From assembly GCA_015264885.1 (NCBI GenBank), contig JABZYY010000003.1, positions 1-32,343 of the forward strand: 32,343 nucleotides of DNA. Direction: 5' to 3'. The DNA is from Streptococcus sp. (GTDB lineage: Bacteria; Bacillota; Bacilli; Lactobacillales; Aerococcaceae). The notes below the pieces were generated by a model, which was not told the origin of the DNA, made no database searches, and saw only the letters and a program-made list of their open reading frames with translations. The stretch's first letter is position 1. Each line of letters opens with the position of its first letter. The translations under genes were made by a program, and so were the position numbers. This document shows, piece after piece, positions 10,353-17,238 of this stretch.

Positions 10353-10398
10353 TATATACTCAGGTGTAAAGTCGTTCATCTGTCTAGGTGAGTATATA
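10353..10398. promoter_or_regulatory. Inverted repeat TATATACTCA...TGAGTATATA before mleS
   Basis: Perfect 10-bp arms at 10353-10362 and 10389-10398, 26 bp apart. A nine-out-of-ten copy, TATATTCTCA, occurs at 10530-10539, where its TTCTCA end pairs with TGAGAA (10547-10552). The repeat could be a regulator binding site (MleR or another) or an RNA stem between the attenuator and the mleS ribosome site. Confidence 0.45.
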
Positions 10399-10401
10399 AA
10401 T

Positions 10402-10429
10402 AAAAAAGCCTTCTATTCTCTAGAAGACT
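10402..10429 (-). terminator. Intrinsic terminator inside the mleS leader (attenuator)
   Basis: Minus-strand AGTCTTCT (10422-10429) pairs with AGAAGGCT (10407-10414) around AGAGAAT, followed by TTTTTTATTTAT. It lies about 90 bp before mleS and after its predicted promoter, so it can only terminate transcripts heading into mleS. A perfect 9-bp inverted repeat, ATCTGTCTA (10435-10443 minus strand) with TAGACAGAT (10378-10386 minus strand), encloses it. Confidence 0.7.
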
Positions 10430-10568
10430 CGACATAGACAGATTTCAAGTGTTCGTCTTCTAAAGGAACTATCATTATCGCCTTTGGTAAGCAAACACCT
10501 TCTTTCAATTTTACATTGATGCTCGATTGTATATTCTCAAAACGAATGAGAATTTCGATATAATTCAT
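10413..10568 (-). CDS. Small ORF (51 residues) in the mleS leader ending in the attenuator hairpin
   Basis: ATG at 10568 opens 51 sense codons ending in TAG at 10413-10415. The middle and end read plausibly as protein (NIQSSINVKLKEGVCLPKAI, then MIVPLEDEHLKSVYVESSRE). The stop codon is formed by the loop and 3' arm of the terminator. The upstream ATG has only a weak SD; an internal ATG at 10475 has AAAGG at good distance and would give a 20-residue peptide. I do not recognise a family. It could be a regulatory leader peptide, a small unlisted protein, or a decayed gene. Its ATG sits in the centre of an 8-bp inverted repeat (10557-10574). Confidence 0.45.
   Translation of the reverse strand: MNYIEILIRFENIQSSINVKLKEGVCLPKAIMIVPLEDEHLKSVYVESSRE
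10421..10462 (-). promoter_or_regulatory. Putative antiterminator pairing in the mleS leader
   Basis: Minus-strand TAGAAGAC (10455-10462) is perfectly complementary to GTCTTCTA (10421-10428), which overlaps the 5' arm of the terminator stem. The two pairings exclude each other, the classical attenuator design. Both lie within the small ORF, so ribosome position could choose between them. Pairing is seen; mechanism is inferred. Confidence 0.5.
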
Positions 10569-10574
10569 TATATC
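10557..10574. promoter_or_regulatory. Inverted repeat GATATAAT-TC-ATTATATC
   Basis: Perfect 8-bp arms separated by 2 bp, centred on the start codon of the leader ORF and about 35 bp downstream of the predicted mleS transcription start. Possible operator for the divergent LysR regulator, or an RNA hairpin hiding the ORF start. Confidence 0.4.
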
Positions 10575-10607
10575 ACTAATTTCACAATAAGTATATAAAC
10601 GAAATTA

Positions 10608-10636
10608 ATTCTATTCACCATAAAAAGTTATATCAA
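10608..10636 (-). promoter_or_regulatory. Probable mleS-mleP promoter
   Basis: Minus strand TTGATA (complement of 10631-10636), 17-bp spacer, TAGAAT (10608-10613); five of six consensus bases in each box. Start near 10601, leader about 287 nt. Confidence 0.65.
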
Positions 10637-10656
10637 TCGTTCAGCCTTCTTTACGA

Positions 10657-10685
10657 TTGACATTTTAAAAAATAACTTATAGCAT
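10657..10685 (+). promoter_or_regulatory. Probable mleR promoter
   Basis: TTGACA (10657-10662), 17-bp spacer, TAGCAT (10680-10685), about 50 bp before the mleR start. It is back-to-back with the mleS promoter about 20 bp away, a typical LysR-regulated divergent arrangement. Confidence 0.6.
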
Positions 10686-10736
10686 AGTCAAACAGAGGTC
10701 GTCTTATAATTTTTTTATATATGAGGAGGAACGTTT

Positions 10737-11627
10737 ATGAAACTTCAACAACTGAAGTACTTTAACGAGTTATGCCGTTTAAAATCATTTTCAAAAGTAG
10801 CTGCTAAATTCAAGGTCAGTCAACCAACTGTTAGCTACGCAATCAAAGGGTTAGAAGATACACTCGGCGTTCAACTCATTGTTAGAGATCAATCCCATTC
10901 AAAAATTTCCCTCACAAAAGAAGGGCAAATTTTTAGACAATTTTCTCAAAACGCCTTGCAACAACTTGAAATGGGAAAGGCTGCCCTAAAAGCCTCCAAT
11001 AATAGCCGTGTAAAGATTGGAATTACTGCCGCTCTTTCTCGATTCTTCGATTTGACCCAACATTTGTCTTCACTCGAACAGATTTTTGGTACAGAAATCA
11101 TCTTACTGGAAGATGGCTCTAAAGAAATTACGAAGAAGATTGCATCAAACCAACTAGATATTGCTTTATTCGGGACCTGCAAAGAAGTAACTAGTTCGCA
11201 ACATGATTTGAAAAAAATCGCAACCTTCCCTTTTAAATTGGCAGTGTCTAAAGATCATCCATTGGCAAAAGCGTCGCATGTTCACCTTTCTCAAGTAGAA
11301 CAAGAAGAATTCATTCTTTTTAACGAACACTTTGTTCACAATGAAGTATTCTGGCGGTTTATGAATGCGTACGGAATCGTTCCAAATATTTTAGCCGAGG
11401 TCAGCGATATTCATGGATTTGAAAACTTTATCAAGCAAAAAAATACGGTAGGTCTTCTCGTGGACTTCTTGAAACTTAACGGTATTCAATTAATTGAACT
11501 AGACGAGACAGAGCCTGTTCAATTTTATTTATACTTAGCTAAACAAAAAGGTGGAAAAATCACCGACAAGAAATTCAAACAAATTGAAACCTATATTCTT
11601 GAACAAATTCAATCCCTTAAAAAATAG
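10737..11627 (+). CDS. mleR: LysR-family transcriptional regulator, probable malolactic regulator
   Basis: A 296-residue protein with the LysR winged-helix domain at residues 1-65 (LKYFNELCRLKSFSKVAAKF, then VSQPTVSYAIKGLEDTLGVQ) and a periplasmic-binding-like effector domain after residue 90. It is divergent from mleS-mleP, the standard position for a LysR activator of its neighbour; in lactic bacteria MleR responds to malate. GAGGAGG lies seven bases before the ATG. The gene ends in a bidirectional terminator shared with the convergent fic gene. The family is certain; the name rests on context. Confidence 0.88.
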   Translation: MKLQQLKYFNELCRLKSFSKVAAKFKVSQPTVSYAIKGLEDTLGVQLIVRDQSHSKISLTKEGQIFRQFSQNALQQLEMGKAALKASNNSRVKIGITAALSRFFDLTQHLSSLEQIFGTEIILLEDGSKEITKKIASNQLDIALFGTCKEVTSSQHDLKKIATFPFKLAVSKDHPLAKASHVHLSQVEQEEFILFNEHFVHNEVFWRFMNAYGIVPNILAEVSDIHGFENFIKQKNTVGLLVDFLKLNGIQLIELDETEPVQFYLYLAKQKGGKITDKKFKQIETYILEQIQSLKK

Positions 11628-11628
11628 T

Positions 11629-11656
11629 AAAAGGCGTCTACTTAGACGCCTTTTTT
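11629..11656. terminator. Bidirectional terminator between mleR and fic
   Basis: AAAAGGCGTCTA (11629-11640), loop CT, TAGACGCCTTTTTT (11643-11656): perfect stem with A- and T-runs on both sides. The fic stop codon (TAG, 11638-11640) is part of the stem. Confidence 0.93.
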
Positions 11657-12639
11657 AATGTATATAACTTCCCTTTTGTGCTTCCGCTTGAAGTCAGTAA
11701 CCCAACTTCCACGAAGAACGATAAATAACGTCGGACAGTTGCGGCACTAAGCCCAATGAGTTCTTGTGCCTGCTGGTTGCCGATATTGCCGTACTGTTCT
11801 AAATAAGCCTTCACTTGTTCAAAGACTTCGCGCTCTTTTGGTTTTAACGAAGGCAAGACGACATACTCAGCACTAAATTCTTCGATGCGATCTTGTGCTT
11901 TCACCTCTTCCAATGTTTCCAAAATCACTTCAAGCATAAACTCGACAAAAACTGTCGCATCATTTTCCTTGTTACTGATGGCGAGTGCGTCATAATAGCC
12001 TTGTTGATGGGCATGAATCACTGACTCAATCGGGAGCCATTCGAATAACGGATTCCACCGGCTTAAGATAAGGCTTTGCCATAAGCGCCCCATGCGACCA
12101 TTTCCGTCTTCAAACGGATGAATGATTTCCAATTCAAAATGAACAAGACATGATTTCACTAAATCGAGCAAATCACTATCCTTAGCCCAAGAAAACAACT
12201 CTTCCACCAGACTTGGAACAAACTGCGGACGTGCGCCCACATGAACCACTCGCCCACTCGCATCATAAACGCCAACATCACTCAAACGAAACTGCCCCGG
12301 ATGCTTCACGAGGCCGTGTGTTAACAAATGGTGTGCCTCCAGAAAATCCTCCACACTATACGGATCCATCGAAAAAACGCGTTCATACGCCTCATACGCA
12401 TTTTGTACCTCATGAATATCCTTTGGCGGCCCAAGCACCCTACGCCCCTCGATAATATCTGTTACTTGCTCCAGCGTAAGACTATTATTTTCGATTGCTA
12501 GCGAGGACTGAATCGAGCGAATTCGATTTTCCTTGCGCAGTAATAGCGGACGTTTCTCGATGGAATATTTCGTCAGGAGTTCCGCAATATTGTGCACCAG
12601 GCCTAGCATCTTTTCTGTAATTTGAAAATTCACTTGCAT
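11638..12639 (-). CDS. Fic-domain protein (AMPylator) with N-terminal inhibitory motif and C-terminal winged helix
   Basis: A 333-residue protein with the complete Fic active-site motif HPFEDGNGRMGRL (near residues 174-186), whose His attacks and whose Asp/Asn/Arg bind nucleotide-Mg; such enzymes transfer AMP (or similar) to target hydroxyls. SLAIEN (near 46-51) matches the inhibitory (S/T)xxxE(N/G) motif on an N-terminal helix, so it is an autoinhibited class II-type Fic. The last 70 residues form a winged-helix-like domain (QQAQELIGLSAATVRRYLSF). I start at ATG 12639 because GAGGTGA is five bases upstream; a GTG at 12648 overlaps that site. Stand-alone with no antitoxin gene beside it, as expected for class II. 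Target unknown. Confidence 0.9.
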   Translation of the reverse strand: MQVNFQITEKMLGLVHNIAELLTKYSIEKRPLLLRKENRIRSIQSSLAIENNSLTLEQVTDIIEGRRVLGPPKDIHEVQNAYEAYERVFSMDPYSVEDFLEAHHLLTHGLVKHPGQFRLSDVGVYDASGRVVHVGARPQFVPSLVEELFSWAKDSDLLDLVKSCLVHFELEIIHPFEDGNGRMGRLWQSLILSRWNPLFEWLPIESVIHAHQQGYYDALAISNKENDATVFVEFMLEVILETLEEVKAQDRIEEFSAEYVVLPSLKPKEREVFEQVKAYLEQYGNIGNQQAQELIGLSAATVRRYLSFFVEVGLLTSSGSTKGKLYTLKKASK

Positions 12640-12734
12640 CCGTCTCACCTCTCTTTTTTCTATTGTACTGGTACTTCTTTATAGAATCAAGCGAATTATG
12701 AGCGAAAAACAAGCGAAAAAGTTGTTTTTCCCTA

Positions 12735-12763
12735 TTGATTTATTGTATACACAGAACTATACT
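12735..12763 (+). promoter_or_regulatory. Probable niaX-niaR promoter
   Basis: TTGATT (12735-12740), 17-bp spacer, TATACT (12758-12763). Operator copies lie in the spacer and across the start site. Confidence 0.65.
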
Positions 12764-12778
12764 ACTGTATATACAGTA
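12743..12778. promoter_or_regulatory. Two operator copies over the niaX promoter, probable NiaR sites
   Basis: TACTGTATATACAGTA (12763-12778) is a perfect 16-bp palindrome at the expected start site. TTGTATACACAG (12743-12754) matches its core CTGTATATACAG (12765-12776) at 10 of 12 positions and lies 22 bp upstream, two helical turns, between -35 and -10. Binding here would block RNA polymerase. The regulator gene niaR is the second gene of the same operon, suggesting autoregulation. I could not compare with a recorded NiaR consensus. Confidence 0.6.
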
Positions 12779-12801
12779 AACAAAGGGAGAGTTTTATTCT
12801 G

Positions 12802-13323
12802 ATGAAAAATGTTCGTTTTATGACACTAACCGCACTATTAACCGCGATTGCCATCTTCATTCCTATCGCGATGCCACTAAAATTGGTGATTCCACCTGCT
12901 TCGTATACACTCGGAAGCCATGTTGCTATTTTTATTGCGATGTTTATCAATCCGTGGATGGCTATCTTCGTCGTTCTTGGATCCTCTTATGGATTCTTTA
13001 TTTCCGGAGCATATCCACTCGTTATCGTTTTCCGCGCGCTATCCCATATTCTCTTTGCGACACTTGGAGCCTTTTTCCTACAGAAATATCCAAAGACACT
13101 AGAAAATCGCAAAGCGTCATGGATTTTCAACTTCGTATTGGCGCTCATTCACGCAGTCGGCGAAGTACTAGCCTGCGTCCTCTTCTACTCCGTTTCAGGG
13201 ACGGATCTTCAAAGCATGTTTTACGTCCTCTTCGTCCTAGTCGGATTTGGTACAGTGATTCACAGTATGGTAGACTATGAATTAGCACTAGCGGTGTATA
13301 AAGTTTTACAAAAAAGACGTTAA
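12802..13323 (+). CDS. niaX: Niacin transporter, ECF-type substrate-binding (S) component
   Basis: A 173-residue membrane protein with about six hydrophobic segments and the small ECF S-component size. The N-terminal MTLTALLTAIAIFIPIAMP fits the TAL(L)xAI type start of S components that bind the energising module, and the order niaX-niaR is found in other Lactobacillales. The EcfA/A'/T module is not in the window and would be shared. GGGAG is about 12 bases before the ATG, a rather long spacing. Its promoter overlaps two operator copies. Substrate (nicotinate/nicotinamide) is inferred from the adjacent niaR. Confidence 0.82.
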   Translation: MKNVRFMTLTALLTAIAIFIPIAMPLKLVIPPASYTLGSHVAIFIAMFINPWMAIFVVLGSSYGFFISGAYPLVIVFRALSHILFATLGAFFLQKYPKTLENRKASWIFNFVLALIHAVGEVLACVLFYSVSGTDLQSMFYVLFVLVGFGTVIHSMVDYELALAVYKVLQKRR

Positions 13324-13335
13324 AAGAGGGAAACT

Positions 13336-13854
13336 ATGCCAAAAGAACGAAAAGCTGAATTACTAAAACTGCTGAAAAACGCGCCAAAGCCACTCAATGG
13401 TCAAAGCCTGGCGGAACATTTCCACGTGACACGACAAATTATCGTACAAGATATCGCGCTTCTTCGCGCTGACGGAGCCACGATTCTATCGACCAACCGC
13501 GGATATGTCTACAAAGAGCAAGAGAGTTCGCCGTACGTTCATCGCCTCTTTAAGGTCAAACACAATACCGAAGCTATCGAAAGTGAACTGCTAGCAATTG
13601 TCGATAATGGAGGTCGTGTCCAAAATATTCAAATCGACCATCCAGTATACGGTGAAATCCAAACGCTCGTGAAGCTGACTTGTCGCCGTGACGTTCAGCA
13701 CTTCTTGGAGCAAATCCATCAAGCCGACTTCCGCCCACTGTCGTCTTTAACAGAAGGTGTGCATTATCATCTGGTTGAAGCCGAAAACCAACAAGACCTC
13801 GACTATATCGAAGACGCCCTCGACAAATTAGGGTATTTAGTGAAAGAAGATTAA
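13336..13854 (+). CDS. niaR: Transcriptional repressor of niacin/NAD genes (HTH_11 plus 3H domain)
   Basis: A 172-residue protein. Residues 1-60 are a winged helix (RKAELLKLLKNAPKPLNGQS, then VTRQIIVQDIALLRADG). Residues about 75-170 form a 3H domain, named for three conserved histidines: DHPVYGE, RDVQHFLEQI and GVHYHLV are all visible. This is the architecture of NiaR (YrxA), which uses nicotinic acid as corepressor and metal bound by the 3H domain. It starts 12 bp after niaX with GAGGG upstream, so it is cotranscribed and probably represses its own operon. Confidence 0.92.
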   Translation: MPKERKAELLKLLKNAPKPLNGQSLAEHFHVTRQIIVQDIALLRADGATILSTNRGYVYKEQESSPYVHRLFKVKHNTEAIESELLAIVDNGGRVQNIQIDHPVYGEIQTLVKLTCRRDVQHFLEQIHQADFRPLSSLTEGVHYHLVEAENQQDLDYIEDALDKLGYLVKED

Positions 13855-13860
13855 ACGAAA

Positions 13861-13894
13861 GGAGCACCACACGATTGTGTGGTGCTCCTTTTTT
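13861..13894 (+). terminator. Terminator of niaX-niaR
   Basis: Perfect 12-bp stem GGAGCACCACAC / GTGTGGTGCTCC, loop GATT, then TTTTTT. It starts seven bases after the niaR stop; the T-run touches the stop of the convergent nuclease gene. Confidence 0.96.
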
Positions 13895-14891
13895 ATTCTT
13901 TCGAAGAATGTCGTTTGCCTAATCTTTTTGCCTGTGCTTCTGTCATCTCTACAACATTACCCCAATTTGTATTGTGTGGCATGTTCGCTTTATTGTACCA
14001 ATACACATCGGACTTTCCTTTTTTAGCTACATAAACTGTGCGCTGTTCTTCTTGATTCACAGTCGCTTCTGTAGCGGCTTCTGTCTGTACAACAGTTGTT
14101 TCTACTTTCTTCTTCGCAAATAGCGGTTCCGCATTTCCTGTCGCATAGTCGATTTTTGCATTTGGTGAAGTGTTATCAAGCGTTACGTGAGTCACGCCAT
14201 CTTTATCGATGTTCTCTTGTTTTGTTCCAAATGAAATCTTCATCAGAGTTCCATCGCTTTTAATTCCAGCATACTGCAACTCAATTTTTCGAGGAATGAG
14301 TTCATCCCCTTCGTAAATTGGCGTTACTTTATAATCCAACCAATCATTTGGATGAGCGTTAATCCAATCCGCAAGATTATTCTCGTAGAAAAGCATCGCG
14401 GTTTGGTTTGCCGAATCCTTATCGGACAAACTACCTGTATTTAACAGGGCTGTCATTGGTGTTAAATTCCGTAACTCGTTATCGAGTCCACTGAATTGAT
14501 ATCCTACTAAATGCCCGCGATTCATCAACCACGCTTCTTTACCACTTCCGGAGTCATCAATCGGCATCTTATAGTTATGCCAACCAACTGGATCTACACT
14601 GATTTTCGGTTCTCTTTTTGCTTTCGGTTTATCTTTGATATTCAGTTGAATATGAGCCGATGTCGAACGCTCTAATTTATCAAGATCCCCCAATACTAAT
14701 TGCTTTTCCTTCTTAAACGGAAGTAACGAATCTGGCAACTTCGCAGGTGCCACTGTCGTCGTTTCAACCGTTGTAACCTTCGCTACTGTCTCTGTTGTCG
14801 CTTTCGACTCTTTCTTATGTCCCCCACATGCAGCCAAAGAAACGCAAGCGACTACTAACAAACCCAATTTCCAATTCGATTGAATCTTCAC
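13893..14891 (-). CDS. Lipoprotein DNA/RNA non-specific endonuclease (EndA-like)
   Basis: A 332-residue protein with a lipoprotein signal (lipobox SLAAC, Cys22), a Thr-rich linker (residues 28-52) and a beta-beta-alpha metal nuclease domain. The active site is MNRGHLVGYQ (His catalytic), with the metal-site Asn probably in SANQTAMLFYENN. C-terminal to it is a second Thr/Glu/Gln-rich linker and a 45-residue tail with VYWYNKANMPHNTNWGNVV and GKRHSSKE. It is anchored outside the membrane and likely degrades extracellular DNA, for nutrition, competence or biofilm control. Starts at GTG 14891 with a GGGGG-rich ribosome site. The linker style matches the lipoprotein array at 19671-24065. Confidence 0.88.
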   Translation of the reverse strand: MKIQSNWKLGLLVVACVSLAACGGHKKESKATTETVAKVTTVETTTVAPAKLPDSLLPFKKEKQLVLGDLDKLERSTSAHIQLNIKDKPKAKREPKISVDPVGWHNYKMPIDDSGSGKEAWLMNRGHLVGYQFSGLDNELRNLTPMTALLNTGSLSDKDSANQTAMLFYENNLADWINAHPNDWLDYKVTPIYEGDELIPRKIELQYAGIKSDGTLMKISFGTKQENIDKDGVTHVTLDNTSPNAKIDYATGNAEPLFAKKKVETTVVQTEAATEATVNQEEQRTVYVAKKGKSDVYWYNKANMPHNTNWGNVVEMTEAQAKRLGKRHSSKE

Positions 14892-14939
14892 CCTAATTCC
14901 CCCTAATACACTTTGTTAAAAAACACACTAACTAGATTT

Positions 14940-14968
14940 AGTATAGTCCTCCTACATCCTGAATACAA
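14940..14968 (-). promoter_or_regulatory. Probable promoter of the nuclease gene
   Basis: Minus strand TTGTAT (complement of 14963-14968), 17-bp spacer, TATACT (14940-14945). Confidence 0.6.
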
Positions 14969-15032
14969 TAGAGTTTTTATTTAATTTTCGTCCTTTCGGG
15001 TGAAAAAACCGTATAGGATATTTTACGAACAG

Positions 15033-15060
15033 AAAAAGACCTGACATTTTTGTCAGGTCT
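15033..15060 (-). terminator. Terminator of the mcrBC-NUDIX transcript
   Basis: Perfect 10-bp stem AGACCTGACA / TGTCAGGTCT with loop AAAA on the minus strand, then TTTT. It lies 65 bp after the NUDIX stop. Confidence 0.85.
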
Positions 15061-15124
15061 ATAAAACTGCGTTATATTTTAATCGCACAGATTTATTGAG
15101 TAAAAACACGCCTCTCTGTACAGT

Positions 15125-15655
15125 TTATTCCTTGATTGAATACCACTGATTTGCCCATTCTAGCACCGGCAATTCCCGGTTTGCTAAGAGTACGCCCCAC
15201 GGTTTCGCCGCGCATCGTTTGTACTCTTCGAAAGCTTCTTCATAAGTGAGTTTTAAGGTCGACAGCTCGAATTCCTCTAATTCTTTGGACGTCATCTCGG
15301 TTTTCCCAAAACTTGTCACGAGGCAGAGGAAATAGTGATTCACATTATGACGGTGAATCTGATTGTAGTAATCGCTCACCGTGCCAATCTTGCACAGCAC
15401 CTCCACGCTAGCGCCAAGCTCTTCCTTCAGCTCCCGATGAATCGCCTCTTCGGGGGTCTCGCCAACTTCGACGCCACCGCCAGCTGTTTCGATAAAAGCT
15501 CCGTTACCGAATATATCGTCTCTAACGACACGGACAAAGTAGAAAAATCCTTCCTCGTCCACAACGATGGCCCGAGCAACATGCCGATCATGCGTAATCT
15601 CTGTCTTCTCCCACTGCGTATCTTCTAATGTTAATGCTAATTCCTTCACTGCCAA
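15125..15655 (-). CDS. NUDIX hydrolase
   Basis: A 176-residue protein with a full NUDIX box, GGVEVGETPEEAIHRELKEE (residues about 60-79), matching Gx5Ex7REUxEExGU; the glutamates bind Mg and the enzyme hydrolyses a nucleoside diphosphate linked to another group. The substrate cannot be told. Possible starts are TTG 15655 or GTG 15649; both have only a weak GAGAG site, so the N-terminus is uncertain. It lies 22 bp after a small membrane protein gene and on the same strand as mcrBC, so it may share that transcript. Its codon use is richer in GC than mcrBC, suggesting a different origin. Confidence 0.88.
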   Translation of the reverse strand: MAVKELALTLEDTQWEKTEITHDRHVARAIVVDEEGFFYFVRVVRDDIFGNGAFIETAGGGVEVGETPEEAIHRELKEELGASVEVLCKIGTVSDYYNQIHRHNVNHYFLCLVTSFGKTEMTSKELEEFELSTLKLTYEEAFEEYKRCAAKPWGVLLANRELPVLEWANQWYSIKE

Positions 15656-15677
15656 ACTCTCTTTCTACAGTATTTCT

Positions 15678-15899
15678 CTACGTAAATATCATTAATAACA
15701 CAAATAGTACAAGTAATCCAACACCTAAGGTTAACGCAATCTTGCCAACACGAATCGCATCTGCATCCGTTTGACTTCCTACCTTCTTACGAGCTTCAAA
15801 ATCATTGATAAGCCCAAACTTCTTTTTGAATACTATAAGATATCCAAAAACTGAAAATGTAATCCCTAGTGCGAGTATGATTAATATTAAAACAAGCAT
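15678..15899 (-). CDS. Small two-helix membrane protein, DUF3784-like
   Basis: A 73-residue protein: TM helix at residues 1-24, a basic loop (FKKKFGLINDFEARKKVG), a polar stretch and a second TM helix near 50-71. The layout resembles DUF3784 proteins of Firmicutes; similarity is by eye only. I start at ATG 15899 because GAGGTG lies six bases upstream; an upstream GTG overlaps that site. It is 25 bp downstream of mcrC and probably cotranscribed. Function unknown. Confidence 0.65.
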   Translation of the reverse strand: MLVLILIILALGITFSVFGYLIVFKKKFGLINDFEARKKVGSQTDADAIRVGKIALTLGVGLLVLFVLLMIFT

Positions 15900-15924
15900 G
15901 TTTACCACCTCAAAACTAGTATGA

Positions 15925-17226
15925 TTAAGGTTTAATTTTACTCAACAGTTCTTTGATACTCTTTTCAATCTCTGAAACATCGACAAAGAAGATATGGATT
16001 TTTGTATCCTCATCTCTAAATTCAATGATTCTATTCTCTAACTCATTCACTCTTGGATATAACACCCAAACCTCGTTCGCATTATATTTTTTCGAATATG
16101 CATACATTTGATACATATCCTGCTGAGATATACCATAGTTTTCTTGCGAAGAATCATATAACCTTTTCCACTTGGTATCCATAATAATGGTATTTCCATT
16201 GTTATCCTCAATAACTATATCCGGTCTTAGCGAAAATATATTGCGATTATCTTCTTTCAATAAATATCTACCAGTATCTTGAGTAGATACTGAATAGTCT
16301 TCTCTTTCGAAAATATCTACTATATGCATCGATACAAATGATTCATATACTTTTTCCATCGGGAATAATAAAGCACGTGCCTTATTATCTCCAGAAAAGG
16401 TCGAAAAACTCTTATTCATCAAGAATACTTTGCTCCAAGCCAGAATTTCTTCATAATCCTTTGTAGTTCGGTCAATCTGAACTTTGTCAAAATCACTTGC
16501 ATAATTCCAAGAGGGATCAACCAACTCAAAATAGATTAATTGTTGTCGAATAGATTTTAAGTTGTTTGAACTCGTACTGATTTTCTGTAATTTTAACAAC
16601 GTCGATTTAATCAATCGATTCTCAGGTCTATTTAAATTAAATTCATCATATGCCAGACTGAATCTTTCTGCATGACCGATATTTTCTTTAAGATGTCGAT
16701 TGATCAATAATTTCCCTTTAAAAACATTCAGCGTATCTTCTTGAGAAACATATGCAGATTTCAGACCTCTGCGAGTAAGTAAAGATAATTGATACAGATA
16801 CATATTAATAAAAATCTCATATAGATTTATACTCTCTGTTCTTAAATTTGCAGAGCTAAATACTTTCCCAGGGAAATCTTTCATAGACCTTAACATATCT
16901 ATAAATACTTCTTCTGTAGTTTTTCCTGTATCGTTCGCGCCAAAATCTACTTTTGGAAGAATCTGAATCTGATATCCACTCTCCAGCTGTATGAGCCCTA
17001 CGAAGTTCTTTGCTTGAATTACATTTCCTAGTCCTTTGATGGTTCTTGTTCTAAGAAAATCTAAAGGATTCCCTTCATCATCTGTACTCTCTTGATTTCG
17101 AATAAAGGCGTCAAGTTCTTTAAAATATCTTTCTTTTAAATAATGAGCATTATCTCCTGTCTCGGCATAACTTTCATTCGATGTGATAAACTCAAACTCT
17201 TTAATGGATAATAATTTATCATTCAT
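15925..17226 (-). CDS. mcrC: McrC-like nuclease subunit of a type IV restriction system
   Basis: A 433-residue protein with the McrC layout: N-terminal beta-rich part containing GLIQLESGYQIQILPKVDFG (near residues 76-95), a long helical middle, and a C-terminal PD-(D/E)xK nuclease seen as SLRPDIVIEDNNGNTIIMDTKWKR (catalytic Asp, Asp and Lys of DTK). McrC joins the McrB ring, stimulates its GTPase and cuts DNA bearing modified cytosine or other marks. It starts 12 bp after mcrB. The gene is more AT-rich than the housekeeping genes here, consistent with acquisition. Confidence 0.92.
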   Translation of the reverse strand: MNDKLLSIKEFEFITSNESYAETGDNAHYLKERYFKELDAFIRNQESTDDEGNPLDFLRTRTIKGLGNVIQAKNFVGLIQLESGYQIQILPKVDFGANDTGKTTEEVFIDMLRSMKDFPGKVFSSANLRTESINLYEIFINMYLYQLSLLTRRGLKSAYVSQEDTLNVFKGKLLINRHLKENIGHAERFSLAYDEFNLNRPENRLIKSTLLKLQKISTSSNNLKSIRQQLIYFELVDPSWNYASDFDKVQIDRTTKDYEEILAWSKVFLMNKSFSTFSGDNKARALLFPMEKVYESFVSMHIVDIFEREDYSVSTQDTGRYLLKEDNRNIFSLRPDIVIEDNNGNTIIMDTKWKRLYDSSQENYGISQQDMYQMYAYSKKYNANEVWVLYPRVNELENRIIEFRDEDTKIHIFFVDVSEIEKSIKELLSKIKP

Positions 17227-17238
17227 ACAATCACCCGA

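Noticed and set aside
12213..12455. Plus-strand 80-codon ORF antisense to fic.
   Set aside because: Rich in His, Pro and Arg, as expected for the complement of a coding strand; no ribosome site. The fic frame explains the sequence.
12763..12778. LexA/SOS box at the niaX promoter.
   Set aside because: CTGT and ACAG are only 4 bp apart, not 8 as in the E. coli type, and Gram-positive LexA boxes differ (GAACnnnnGTTC). The NiaR context is a better explanation.
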